Assembly: GCF_014698845.1 (NCBI RefSeq)
Contig: NZ_JACJTV010000001.1
Location: forward strand, 470,551 to 534,550
Direction: 5' to 3'
Length of the DNA stretch: 64,000 nucleotides
Source of the DNA: Coleofasciculus sp. FACHB-1120
GTDB taxonomy: Bacteria > Cyanobacteriota > Cyanobacteriia > Cyanobacteriales > FACHB-T130
In this document: in pieces, positions 7,704 to 16,767 of the stretch
How the letters are laid out: every line of letters starts with the position of its first letter
Numbering within the stretch: the first letter of the stretch is position 1
The notes under the pieces: generated by a model
What the model saw: only the letters and a program-made list of their open reading frames with translations
Told to the model about the DNA's origin: nothing
The model's database searches: none
Position numbers and translations under genes: made by a program

Positions 7704-10700
7704 ATGAAATCAATTGTCAAAAGAATTAACTTGTTGTTAGCACGACAAAAGGAAAAAGTCAAAAGGAAAAGGTCAAAATCTATCGCCTTTTTGCTTTTTG
7801 CCCTTCCACATCTGGCATTGGGAATATCCGTTTGCTTTCTGAGCGTGCAGGCACAATCGATCGTCCCGGCGACTGACGGCACCGGCACCATTGTCAAGCC
7901 CAATGGAACCCAATACGACATCCAAGGCGGCACTACATCCGCTGATAATACCAATTTGTTCCACAGCTTCACCCAATTTGGTCTTAGCCAAGGTGAGATT
8001 GCCAACTTCATTTCTAGCCCCTCCATTCAAAATATTCTGGGGCGCGTTACGGGGGGCGATCCTTCAGTTATTAACGGGCTTCTCCAAGTCTCTGGCGGCA
8101 ATTCCAACCTCTTCCTGATGAACCCCGCGGGGATCGTTTTTGGCGCAGGAGCCAGTTTGAACGTACCTCGAAGCTTTACCGCTACCACAGCGACTGGAAT
8201 TCAATTTGACGCTGAATGGTTTAATGCCATCGGCTCTAATAGCTATGCGGCTCTCGTGGGGACGCCCAATACCTTTGCCTTCGCCACCCCCCAAACGCCC
8301 GGAGCGATTGTCAACGAGGCACAGCTAGCCGTTAAAGATGGGCAGGATCTCAATCTACTCGGAGGTACGGTTGTCTCCCTCGGTAATCTCTCGGCACCAG
8401 GGGGGAGTATCACGGTTGCATCTGTACCCGGTGAGAAGATGGTTCGCCTTTCTCAAGCGGGAAGCCCACTGAGTTTAGAGATTCAACCTCTCTCGCCTTT
8501 TCTCCCCCTCTCCATCGCTTCTCCTCTGTCTTTGCCGCAGTTACTTACAGGTGGAGGTGCTAACAATGCGACAAAAGTAATGGTTAGCGACACTGGGGAG
8601 GTGAAACTAGCTGGCTCTAACATCCGGGTAGATGCTGGTGATGTCGTGGTGCAGGGAGCCACCGCTCAAACTTCTTTGCCCTCAACCGGGAGTTTTGTGG
8701 ATTTAGCTTCTGCTAACAACATTACAGTCCTTGGAAAAATTGATACCTCCGCCACTTCTTTGGGGGCGCATGGGGGTTCTGTAACCATGTCCGCTTTTAA
8801 GGATATTAATATCCTGAGTTCGCCCTTAGACGGGATTTTGACAAATTCCAATTCAGGCAATGGGGGCAATATTTTCCTCACGAGTAAAGCAGGTTCTATT
8901 AACGTTCAAACTTTTCTAAATTCTTCATCCAATCTGGGGAATGGAGGTGCAATTACTCTTTCGGCACTTGACAAAATCAACAATGTTGTTGCACCCAACA
9001 ATAGTCCAACGGGGACAATTAATATTGCCGGTTCTATCAATTCCTCATCCAACGCTGGAAATGGCGGCGCGATCGCGCTTTTGGCTCTAAACCAAATCAA
9101 CGCTGGAGTCATCAACTCTAGTTCAGCAATCGGGAATGGGGGATCTGTCACCCTCGATCCACTTGGAGATATTCAAGTTACCTCCATCAATGCTCAAGGG
9201 GGAACGAATGGCGTGGGGGGAAACGTTAACATTGCAACGGGTCAATTTTTCCAAGCCACCGGCACTTTTCTAGACCAAGATGGGATATCTGCCAGTATCT
9301 CTACGTCCGGAGGAATTGGAGGAGGCGCGATCGCTATCCAGCACGGGGGCGGCGACAGTTTAGTTCCCTTTTTAGTCGGAAATCCGACAACGAACGGGAC
9401 AGCCGGAGCGCTGAACAATGGGCAATTCACGATTTCGACCTTCCAAGCTTTTCCTGGGCCAGACACCCAGGGAAATCTTCAATTAATTACTGCCGATCCC
9501 GATCAAACAATCGATCCCACAATCTTAATTGACGAGCCGGACGAGGAGCCACCCAAAGAACTCCCGCCGGATATCCCAGCAATTGAAATTGACGCGGTCG
9601 TGACTGAACGCGAAGAAATTTTTACCCGTCAATTTGCCGAATATTTCGGTCTGAATAATCTTCCCGCTCGTGCTAATTCTCTACTCGATGCTCGTCAGAC
9701 TCTCGCCAGAATTGAAAGAGAAACGGGAGTCCGATCGGCGCTGATGTATGTTGCGTTTGTTCCCAAAACCATTGCCCCAGAGGGACCGGAAAATAGGAGA
9801 GTACAGGGGAATGAAAAATCCCTCATTTCACTCAGCACTCAGCAGAGGCAGGAAACCCCAGCCTCTACAGCCGTTAGCCCTCAGAGCGACGAGCTGGAAG
9901 TAGTGCTGGTAACGGCAGAGGGTTCACCCCTCCGCAAGCGGTTATCGGGAGCTGTGCTAGGAACGCAAGGCGTATACGCTTCGCGATCGCAAGTTCTCAA
10001 AGTCGCCGATCAATTTCGCCAGGAAGTCATTCGGATCAGACGCACTCCCACCTACCTGACCTCAGCCAAGCAACTGTATCAGTGGCTAATCGCTCCGCTA
10101 GAAGGCGATTTACAAGCTAGAGGCATCCAAAATCTTGTATTCGTTCCCGATAGTGGGTTGCGTTCTGTGCCATTTGCGGCTTTATATGATGGTCAACAAT
10201 TTCTAGTGGAGAAATACAGCGTCAGCTTGATCCCCAGCCTTAGCTTAACGGACACCCTCCAGCGCAACTTAAAAAGCTCTCAAGTTTTGGCAATGGGGGT
10301 ATCGAAATTTCCCGACCAAGCGCCGCTTCCCGCTGTGCCAACCGAGTTATCGATCATCACGCCTGAGTTATGGCCTGGGAAATCCTTCCTCAACAACGCC
10401 TTCACTCTTAAAAATCTCAAGACTCAGCGCCGTCTACAACCGTTTAGAATTGTTCACCTGGCAACCCATGCAGAATTTGAACCAGGAGATCCGACGAACT
10501 CATACATTCAGCTATGGGACAGTAAGCTGTCTTTGAACCAGCTCTCCCAGCTTGACTGGAATGACCCGCCGGTGGATTTGTTAGTTCTGAGTGCTTGTCG
10601 TACTGCACTCGGTGATGAGCAGGCGGAGTTGGGTTTTGCTGGTCTGGCGGTGCAGACAGGGGCTAAGTCAGCGCTAGCAAGCCTTTGGTACGTCAGCGAC

Positions 10701-10943
10701 CAAGGCACCTTGGGACTGATGACGGAATTTTACCAAGAATTGAAAAAAGCCCCCGTGAGAGTGGAAGCACTGCGGCAAGCACAGGTAGCGATGCTTAAGG
10801 GGCAAGTGCGAATACAGGGAGGTAAACTGCAAACTCCCAACGGGGTTATGACCCTGACGCCCGAACTTGCGAAGCTGGAAAATCAAAATTTATCTCATCC
10901 TTATTATTGGGCAGCTTTTACGATGATTGGAAACCCGTGGTAA
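7704..10943 (+). CDS. Two-partner-secretion exoprotein with C-terminal CHAT protease domain
   Basis: 1079 residues from ATG 7704, with AGGA eight bases upstream; an in-frame TTG at 7668 would extend it by 12. A long signal peptide (basic region, then IAFLLFALPHLALGISVCFLSVQAQ) leads into a haemagglutinin-type TPS domain with FHSFTQFGLSQGEIANF, SIQNILGRVTGGDPS and LFLMNPAGIVFGAGASLNV. A Gly/Asn-rich beta-helix region with repeats such as NGGAIALLALNQIN follows. The C-terminal ~280 residues form a CHAT caspase-like peptidase with catalytic His922 in HLATHAEF and Cys965 in LSACRTALGD, ending PYYWAAFTMIGNPW. The TPS domain should target it through the TpsB pore encoded convergently just downstream. 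Predicted location: cell surface or extracellular. Substrate unknown. Confidence 0.88.
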   Translation: MKSIVKRINLLLARQKEKVKRKRSKSIAFLLFALPHLALGISVCFLSVQAQSIVPATDGTGTIVKPNGTQYDIQGGTTSADNTNLFHSFTQFGLSQGEIANFISSPSIQNILGRVTGGDPSVINGLLQVSGGNSNLFLMNPAGIVFGAGASLNVPRSFTATTATGIQFDAEWFNAIGSNSYAALVGTPNTFAFATPQTPGAIVNEAQLAVKDGQDLNLLGGTVVSLGNLSAPGGSITVASVPGEKMVRLSQAGSPLSLEIQPLSPFLPLSIASPLSLPQLLTGGGANNATKVMVSDTGEVKLAGSNIRVDAGDVVVQGATAQTSLPSTGSFVDLASANNITVLGKIDTSATSLGAHGGSVTMSAFKDINILSSPLDGILTNSNSGNGGNIFLTSKAGSINVQTFLNSSSNLGNGGAITLSALDKINNVVAPNNSPTGTINIAGSINSSSNAGNGGAIALLALNQINAGVINSSSAIGNGGSVTLDPLGDIQVTSINAQGGTNGVGGNVNIATGQFFQATGTFLDQDGISASISTSGGIGGGAIAIQHGGGDSLVPFLVGNPTTNGTAGALNNGQFTISTFQAFPGPDTQGNLQLITADPDQTIDPTILIDEPDEEPPKELPPDIPAIEIDAVVTEREEIFTRQFAEYFGLNNLPARANSLLDARQTLARIERETGVRSALMYVAFVPKTIAPEGPENRRVQGNEKSLISLSTQQRQETPASTAVSPQSDELEVVLVTAEGSPLRKRLSGAVLGTQGVYASRSQVLKVADQFRQEVIRIRRTPTYLTSAKQLYQWLIAPLEGDLQARGIQNLVFVPDSGLRSVPFAALYDGQQFLVEKYSVSLIPSLSLTDTLQRNLKSSQVLAMGVSKFPDQAPLPAVPTELSIITPELWPGKSFLNNAFTLKNLKTQRRLQPFRIVHLATHAEFEPGDPTNSYIQLWDSKLSLNQLSQLDWNDPPVDLLVLSACRTALGDEQAELGFAGLAVQTGAKSALASLWYVSDQGTLGLMTEFYQELKKAPVRVEALRQAQVAMLKGQVRIQGGKLQTPNGVMTLTPELAKLENQNLSHPYYWAAFTMIGNPW

Positions 10944-10957
10944 TCGATGAAAAATGC

Positions 10958-11008
10958 AGAATTAAAAATTAAAAATGAGGAGTTCTTCAGTTTTTAATTT
11001 TTAATTCT
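10958..11008. terminator. Bidirectional hairpin between the TPS exoprotein and TpsB genes
   Basis: Perfect 18-base inverted arms (AGAATTAAAAATTAAAAA at 10958-10975 and its complement at 10991-11008) separated by 15 bases. It fills the whole gap between the two convergent stop codons. The A/T-rich arms match a common dispersed cyanobacterial intergenic repeat and would supply a U-tract in both directions. Confidence 0.5.
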
Positions 11009-11010
11009 CT

Positions 11011-12975
11011 CTAAAATTGATAGTTAACGCTGAAATAAAAGCCCCGATCCTGGGCATTTTCGCCACGGTCTTCAATATCCACTAGCGGAATGCCATAGTC
11101 TAGTCGGATATTTAGCTTGGGCAGTGGTTGCCAGATTAGCCCTAAGCCAGCACCTGCTAAAAATTTCTCATCCTGTAATGTGGCGTTGTTGGGGTTATCA
11201 GACACATTCCACACCCAACCCAGATCCACAAAAGGAGCAAACTGCAAGGTGGCGGCACCAGCTTCATCTCGCTGAACGGTAATGCGATCTTCAATCGAAA
11301 GTCGCACTCCATTGTCACCGGCACGCACATTTTGCCGGTAGCCGCGCAACGATTGACCGCCGCCAATTACAAACTGTTGGGAGGGTAATAAGCCACTGGT
11401 TGATAGCTGAACATCTCCCTGCACAATTAGGAAATTATTGTTATTCAGGACTTGGACTCGCTGCACTTGACCCAGCCAGCTCAAGAAACGACCATCGGGT
11501 AGGGGGTCGGGATTAATGGTGGCATCCAACAAGCCAGTGCCGAGACTAAAGAGCGATCGCAATGCCCAAGCACCCTTGACATCTCGACGCAGATAGTCTT
11601 GTCCAAATTTAATCACGCTGGTGCGGCTCCGACCTTCTTCGTCGGGACCAAAACCAAAGGGGGTCGGCCCTGCAAAGGTAAAAGTCTGACCATTCTGGTG
11701 AGTAAACCCTAAAGAAAGGGCAAATTCTTCACGCGGCGAGCGGATTAAAGGCTGGCGATAACTGATTTCATAAAGCTGCGACTCTCCCCGAATGTCGAAA
11801 ACGTCAAAAGGGGCTTGGGTAACTTCATTTCGATTGGGAGCATATCTCAGTTGCAAGGTGCCGTTCATCGCGTTGAGTGGCACTCGATAGTTTAAGTCAA
11901 GAACATCAGCGCCACCTGTAGTTGTATGGTAATAAGAGGCAGCAATTTCATCTCCAATGCCGGTGACGTTGCGATAACCCAGATTGACACCCAGTCGTTC
12001 TGAACCAACGCTCGGAGGCGAGTAGTTATCGACGCCGAAGCTGCCATAAAAGGACTTGGCTTCGGTAACGCGAACGACGAGAATACTTTGACCGACCCCG
12101 CTCCCAGAGCGGAGGCTGGCTTCTACATTTTTAAATAGAGGATCGACACGCAATAGTCTTAATTGATCTTCTAGCTTGCCGGTATTGAGCGGTTTGCCAG
12201 CCCCCAAACGCACGCGCGATCGCACGTAATTTGGATTCAACCGGCGCGTTCCTTCTACCCTAATCTCTTCTAGGCTGCCTTCAATGATGCGAATCTGGAC
12301 GACACCATCCGTAATCGCTTGGTCTACAAGGATGGCTCTTGAGGTGATGTAGCCTTGGTTAAGGTACAACTGGGTAATCGCATCGGCAACGTTTCTGAGT
12401 TCTTCTAGGGTGACAGTACGCCCCTCTACAGTTTGAGTAATCGAGTTCAACTGTTCTGCGCCAAAGATAGTGCTGCCAGTGACTTGAATCTTTTTCACCT
12501 CAAGCGTGTCTGAGGACGGTGCAGCATCAGGCTGTGGCGTTGGGGGCGTCAGTACGGGCGACGGTGACTCTTCCGGCAGAGGTTCCGGGAGGGGTGCAGG
12601 CTGCGGAAAGCGATCGCGGTTAGGATCGGATTGGGGTTGCAGGGGTTGATTTAGCTGTGGTTGGTTCTGCGGTGAAGCCGGTATAGTTTGCGCTTGCAGC
12701 AGTCTATCGTCAGACCTCTCTGGCTCAGGATGAACAACTCCCACGCGCTTTTGCTGTATGCCCCTTGATGGGGCAATTGAACGCCTAGCAGGTTCTTGTT
12801 TTTCCCTTGCGTCGCTGGAAAACGCTTTCATCGTTTCCATTTCGCGATGAAAATTCAATCCATTCAGATCGGGCGTTGCCGGTAGTGTTTTGGCATTAGC
12901 ACCGCTGGCAGAGACACAAGCGATCGCACCCTCAATTAACACTCCACACCAAAACCATTGAAACCTTGAACGCAT
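11011..12975 (-). CDS. TpsB outer-membrane transporter (ShlB/FhaC/HecB family)
   Basis: About 654 residues from the ATG at 12973-12975 (a GTG lies 18 bases upstream). A signal-peptide-like N-terminus (CGVLIEGAIACVSASGANA) is followed by a Pro/Gln-rich linker (PAPLPEPLPEESPSPVL). Then comes a POTRA-2-type ShlB domain (LEVKKIQVTGSTIFGAEQLN, then LYLNQGYITSRAILVDQAI and IRIIEGSLEEIRVEG). The rest is a 16-strand-type beta-barrel with the conserved loop-6 motif VIGGGQSLRGYRQN and a C-terminal aromatic strand GFYFSVNYQF. Such proteins export TpsA partners across the outer membrane, recognising the TPS domain through their POTRA domains. It is the only TpsB in this window and could serve both TPS-CHAT proteins. 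Confidence 0.93.
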   Translation of the reverse strand: MRSRFQWFWCGVLIEGAIACVSASGANAKTLPATPDLNGLNFHREMETMKAFSSDAREKQEPARRSIAPSRGIQQKRVGVVHPEPERSDDRLLQAQTIPASPQNQPQLNQPLQPQSDPNRDRFPQPAPLPEPLPEESPSPVLTPPTPQPDAAPSSDTLEVKKIQVTGSTIFGAEQLNSITQTVEGRTVTLEELRNVADAITQLYLNQGYITSRAILVDQAITDGVVQIRIIEGSLEEIRVEGTRRLNPNYVRSRVRLGAGKPLNTGKLEDQLRLLRVDPLFKNVEASLRSGSGVGQSILVVRVTEAKSFYGSFGVDNYSPPSVGSERLGVNLGYRNVTGIGDEIAASYYHTTTGGADVLDLNYRVPLNAMNGTLQLRYAPNRNEVTQAPFDVFDIRGESQLYEISYRQPLIRSPREEFALSLGFTHQNGQTFTFAGPTPFGFGPDEEGRSRTSVIKFGQDYLRRDVKGAWALRSLFSLGTGLLDATINPDPLPDGRFLSWLGQVQRVQVLNNNNFLIVQGDVQLSTSGLLPSQQFVIGGGQSLRGYRQNVRAGDNGVRLSIEDRITVQRDEAGAATLQFAPFVDLGWVWNVSDNPNNATLQDEKFLAGAGLGLIWQPLPKLNIRLDYGIPLVDIEDRGENAQDRGFYFSVNYQF

Positions 12976-13362
12976 GACAGCTGTGTTCTCCACGGGTTGA
13001 ATTGTCTAAAAACTTCAATTAATACAATTTTTTTGCATCCAATCCGTATTTTCTTTACTTAATTCAACTTTTTCCCTTTCGCTCTCCAATCCGCTCTCCA
13101 AATGTAGCGATCGCTCTTACTAGAGAGAATGTTACTTTTGCCAACCAATAACCGGCATAAGTTTAGACTTTTTCTCAATCTTGCATCCATCTGAAGACAT
13201 AAAATTATCTCATAATTATGCCATCAGATGTCAATGGTGTCTGCTCTTTGCTAGCTAGATTGGGCTGCTGGGAGGCGAGCAATTTGCTTAGAACAATATT
13301 CGCTTTGCGACCGTACTCACACACCTAATCAGTAATTTCTGCACTGAATGGGGTACACTCTC

Positions 13363-13860
13363 ATGTCAGCTTGGACTCCTGATCCCCAAGACAACTGTAT
13401 CGATATCACCGACGGCACCATTATCTAGCGACAGGGTATATTTTTCCACAGCCTCATCCAGTTTGGGCTAACCCAGGACGAAATTGGTATTTTTCTCTCC
13501 CACCCTGCTATCCAGAATATCCTGCTGAGAGTACGGGATGATGATGGCAAGAGGTAACAATGTGATGTGTACCTCTATACCGATTTAAATTTTAGATGGC
13601 AGATTTTGGATAGCACAAGTCCTGTCAGCAGACACTTCCAGCCCTTTATTTCGGGCGATCTTTAAGTGCAATGGATAAGGCGGGACCCTTGTTGCGTTTG
13701 GATATCCAGCCTTCAGCTTTATCCTATCCTCTGACTATTCATTTCACATTTAGGCCTCATGCACTGAAAGCTTGAAACCGAGATCCCCCTCAATACGGTA
13801 TCGCCCTTGTCTCTACACAGCGATAATTCGGGCGTCTTTTGACTAACCGAACCGGATTGA
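13363..13860 (+). pseudogene. Decayed TPS exoprotein gene (third copy)
   Basis: From ATG 13363 the frame reads CIDITDGTII, hits TAG at 13426-13428, and continues RQGIFFHSLIQFGLTQDEIG and IFLSHPAIQNILLRV. That parallels FHSFTQFGLSQGEIANFI and SIQNILGRV of the intact neighbour. After a further TAA, LRLDIQPSALSYPLTI near 13695-13742 matches the LSLEIQP segment that follows the TPS domain in both intact copies. The homology is colinear but broken by several stops and deletions, so this is a relic of a TPS-type exoprotein. No CHAT domain remains. The right boundary is approximate. Confidence 0.75.
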
Positions 13861-13987
13861 GATCCCCCTAACCTAGGATAAATTGAGGGAACTGGAAAAC
13901 TCCCCGATTTATCGAGGGATGTGGAGATATCTCTGCGGAAGTCCTCATATTTACCAAGAAACTGGGTGTCTAGGCGTACCGCTACAT

Positions 13988-14030
13988 CCCTAATCCCTCT
14001 TTTGTTACTTTAGGAAAAGAGGGATTAGGG
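13988..14030. terminator. Strong hairpin downstream of the first DUF928 gene
   Basis: CCCTAATCCCTCTTTT (13988-14003) and its perfect 16-base complement (14015-14030) are separated by 11 bases. It lies about 100 bases past the stop codon of the minus-strand DUF928 gene, and may act as its terminator or be a dispersed repeat. Confidence 0.4.
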
Positions 14031-14126
14031 GCATAGGCTTTTCTCCTGCCTGTGCCCGTGCTAAATATCCAATGGTTAGAAATTCAGCAGAGTTTCATCC
14101 TTGGAGTGAGAACCGTTCGTTCAAGA

Positions 14127-14954
14127 CTACTGATTTTCTCTAAAGCCCTGAAAGGGTGCCCTTTGGCTAGCAGATGTCGTCGTACTGGGAAGCAAAGGCT
14201 CTTTGGCAATGTTTTGGAGTCCAACCGCCTTCAAGAGTTGTTCCCACTCAGCAGAGTAGGCGGAATTGTCTGGATTGGAGCGGCGCAGCTCTGCCAGAGT
14301 AGTCAAGGCGTCAAACCACATCCCCGCCTCTGCATAAACGTCTGGACGCTTATTCGGTGTAGACACCCGCAACTGATTATTGAGCTGTGCGGTTTGTGGA
14401 ACCCGCTGAATCGAACCTTGTACAAAAACATCAAGCGATCGCTGTTCGGAATCGCAAACCATCGACAAGAACCACTGATAATTCTTACCCACTTCCAAGG
14501 GTGGTAATCCAGCATAAGTCGGAAGGTTGATGCTGACAATACCCCCCTTCCCTGTGGTCATGAAGGTTGTTGTATAAACCTCTTGCTCGTTTCCATCCTT
14601 CAGTACAAACTCTAGTTGCAGTGGCGACGCTTGGGCAGGCACTGGCGGTACGTAGAATGAAAAGCTTGGATATGCTGCGACGGTAAGCCCAATATTATTG
14701 GCAGGGACCAGTGCGGTGAGCGGTTTGCCTGCCACTGGGCAGCTTCCAGGACTACGAGTTCCGCCCCCTTCCCTGCGCCCTGGTGCTCCAACGGTTTTAG
14801 GTGGATTATATCCAGCAACTATCCACCGATCGGGCATTCCTTGGGCAAGTAGTGTTGGCGGCGTCCCTATCAGAGTTGAGAAACCCGTGAGCAGTGCCAC
14901 TTCCATAGAGATGGCTAAAGCTCGTTTTAACATAGGGGACTTCATCCAGTCCAT
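14127..14954 (-). CDS. DUF928 exported protein, copy 1
   Basis: 275 residues. The N-terminus MDWMKSPMLKRALAISMEVALLTGFSTLIG is signal-peptide-like. The mature protein has the DUF928 pattern: GGGTRSPGSCPVAGKPLTALVP, GLTVAAYPSFSFYVP, LEFVLKDGNEQEVYTTTF, LPPLEVGKNYQWFLSMVCD, and a helical tail with EAGMWFDALTTLAELRRSNP and WEQLLKAVGL. DUF928 is a cyanobacterial family of unknown function, probably an Ig-like domain followed by a helical domain. It lies in tandem with a paralog and next to TPS/TpsB genes, which suggests an accessory role for surface proteins; that is inference. The start codon region matches the paralog (SSAMDWMK versus SSSMIWMK). Confidence 0.8.
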   Translation of the reverse strand: MDWMKSPMLKRALAISMEVALLTGFSTLIGTPPTLLAQGMPDRWIVAGYNPPKTVGAPGRREGGGTRSPGSCPVAGKPLTALVPANNIGLTVAAYPSFSFYVPPVPAQASPLQLEFVLKDGNEQEVYTTTFMTTGKGGIVSINLPTYAGLPPLEVGKNYQWFLSMVCDSEQRSLDVFVQGSIQRVPQTAQLNNQLRVSTPNKRPDVYAEAGMWFDALTTLAELRRSNPDNSAYSAEWEQLLKAVGLQNIAKEPLLPSTTTSASQRAPFQGFRENQ

Positions 14955-15171
14955 AGCAGAACTGCTCCAGAGAATTTTGAGTTTTGAATGGATAGGTGCG
15001 GTTTAACCAACAAGATTCGACTGTCCCGCCCTAGATTGCCTGACTACCTACCCGTACATCGTTTTCTTGACTATCTGAACTCAGCTTTCTGCCTTCATCA
15101 AGTCACATCTTGGAGTCGAAAACTCTGGACAGGTAGGTCAAATCTTCCTATTTTTAGCAGATGTAACAACC

Positions 15172-15226
15172 GAAACACAGGGTACCGAAACACAAGGTAC
15201 CGAAACACAGGGTACCGAAACACAGG
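15172..15226. repeat. Tandem repeat of a 15-base unit
   Basis: The unit CGAAACACAGGGTAC is repeated about 3.7 times with one deletion/substitution (CACAAGGTAC). It lies between the two DUF928 genes, just past the stop codon of copy 2. Confidence 0.85.
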
Positions 15227-15231
15227 GTGTG

Positions 15232-16020
15232 TTAGTTTGAGCGAGTCGTACTTCGACTCGCTGCACTCTGAACTAGAGGCTCGTTCGCAACTTTGTCCAG
15301 TTGAACCGACACTAGCAGCTTTTTCCAGTCAGATGCCAGGGTAGAATCGTTAGGACTCAAGCGGCGTAGCTCCAGCAGGGTAGCAAGTGTCTCATGCCAA
15401 AGACGAGCTTGTGCATAGAGACCAACGCGCTCTCGTAGAGTGGCTCGCTGGATTTGTCTGGTCAAGGCTGGATCTGGTGCGACGCGCCTGATCGCACCCC
15501 CTACGACAACATTTTTCTCTCGGTCGTTAGCATTACAAATCACCGAGACTTCCCAATAATATTCCTGATTCTGAGCCAGGGGTGGTAAATTGGCGGAGGT
15601 AGGAAGGTTGAGGCTGTAAATGCCCGGTCTTCCCGCGATCGCAAAATTCGCTTTGTAGACTTCTCGCTCGTTGGCATCCATCAGCACAAACTCCGCTGAC
15701 CGAGCTGATGTTGCAGGCATATACCATGAGAAGGTTGGATACTCTGCAACCGTTAACCCAACACCCTTGGGTGTTAAGGCAGTGAGACCAAGACCCTTGG
15801 GTGCCAAGGTCGTTAAACCCGGAGGGCAACCGCCGCGGGTTGCACCTTGTTCTCGGTGGTCGGGGTTGCCTCTCTCTGGCGGCTTATATCCCCAACTATC
15901 CGGTAGGATGCTGAGGGGGGAAGGCTGTGCCTGTGCCTGGGAAGGCACATTCAAAACCAGTCCGAGCGTTAAGGAAACAGCCAGTGTTGTAATCTGTGTG
16001 TAGCGTTTCATCCAAATCAT
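15232..16020 (-). CDS. DUF928 exported protein, copy 2
   Basis: About 263 residues when started at the ATG 16018-16020 (or the ATG at 16009-16011), which puts the signal peptide TTLAVSLTLGLVLNVPSQAQAQ at the N-terminus. The open frame extends another 121 codons upstream, but that part is not signal-like, and the ATG I chose aligns with the start of copy 1. Core motifs are RGGCPPGLTTLAP, GLTVAEYPTFSWYMP, EFVLMDANEREVYKANF, NLPPLAQNQEYYWEVSVICN, and the helical tail YAQARLWHETLATLLELRRLSP. A small internal duplication (LTTLAPKGLGLTALTPKGVGLTV) distinguishes it from copy 1. Role unknown; the TPS neighbourhood suggests surface function. Confidence 0.8.
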   Translation of the reverse strand: MIWMKRYTQITTLAVSLTLGLVLNVPSQAQAQPSPLSILPDSWGYKPPERGNPDHREQGATRGGCPPGLTTLAPKGLGLTALTPKGVGLTVAEYPTFSWYMPATSARSAEFVLMDANEREVYKANFAIAGRPGIYSLNLPTSANLPPLAQNQEYYWEVSVICNANDREKNVVVGGAIRRVAPDPALTRQIQRATLRERVGLYAQARLWHETLATLLELRRLSPNDSTLASDWKKLLVSVQLDKVANEPLVQSAASRSTTRSN

Positions 16021-16767
16021 GCTAGAACTGTTTTCTGTTGAAATTCCCCAGAGCTTAAACGGTGGGATTTTTACTTCAAGGAGTCTACTAAAAAAATTGA
16101 AATTAGTTTGAACTTCTTTATCGGGGATTTCTCCCTTAAAGAGCGTATTGCGATCGGCTCCTAATTTTTGCGGCACTGTAGTTTCTTGAGTCTCTTGTGT
16201 AGACTTCATGAATCTAGTCTCTTTTAATTTCCAAACCTTTTCAAGCGGTGTGCCTGAAGATATTGCCCATCCAGACAGTTGTGGATGGCTCTGCACTCTC
16301 TCACTTTTGAAGGTTCTGTTTAACAACCAATCGCTAGATTGATATCGCTTTGGAGCAGCAAGCTTGTCCGATCGCGTGTCCATAATTATATATCAAACTC
16401 ATGTACGGAAAATTTGTTTTTCTTTTCGGACATTGAGTCATGAAGTCTGCCATTCTGCAAGAATCCCCAGTGGGGGCATCTCAAGGCAACGGGTCGGCTC
16501 AGTCCTTAGTTGGTCATTCTTTAAGATGCCCTGATGCTTGTCAGAGTTCCCGACAGGCACAGTAAAGATAAGATCCTACTCCGGTTCGTATCAAGCAGTT
16601 GTCTTGGTTGCATTTTTGGTAACTTAGGCTAGGGCTAGGGTCAAACCAATTTGAGAATGGCGATCGCTATTCTAGATTGACTAAATCCTATAATCCCAAA
16701 TCCTAATTTTTAAATCACTCTGCCTTCCTGGGTATCCACTTCTACATAACCTTCACTGAGATTTGAG
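16021..16767. other. Upstream region of DUF928 copy 2 and of the transglutaminase gene
   Basis: 16021-16383 is an open extension of the DUF928 frame on the minus strand (121 codons, low similarity to anything I know), so an N-terminally longer protein cannot be excluded. 16384-16767 holds no gene that I can support; it should contain the divergent promoters. Confidence 0.35.

Noticed and set aside
14052..14507. Plus-strand ORF of 151 codons opposite DUF928 copy 1
   Set aside because: Antisense to a well-supported gene, with no signal, motif or ribosome-binding site.
15171..15231. CRISPR array
   Set aside because: The short tandem units have no spacers; no array or cas gene is visible in the window.
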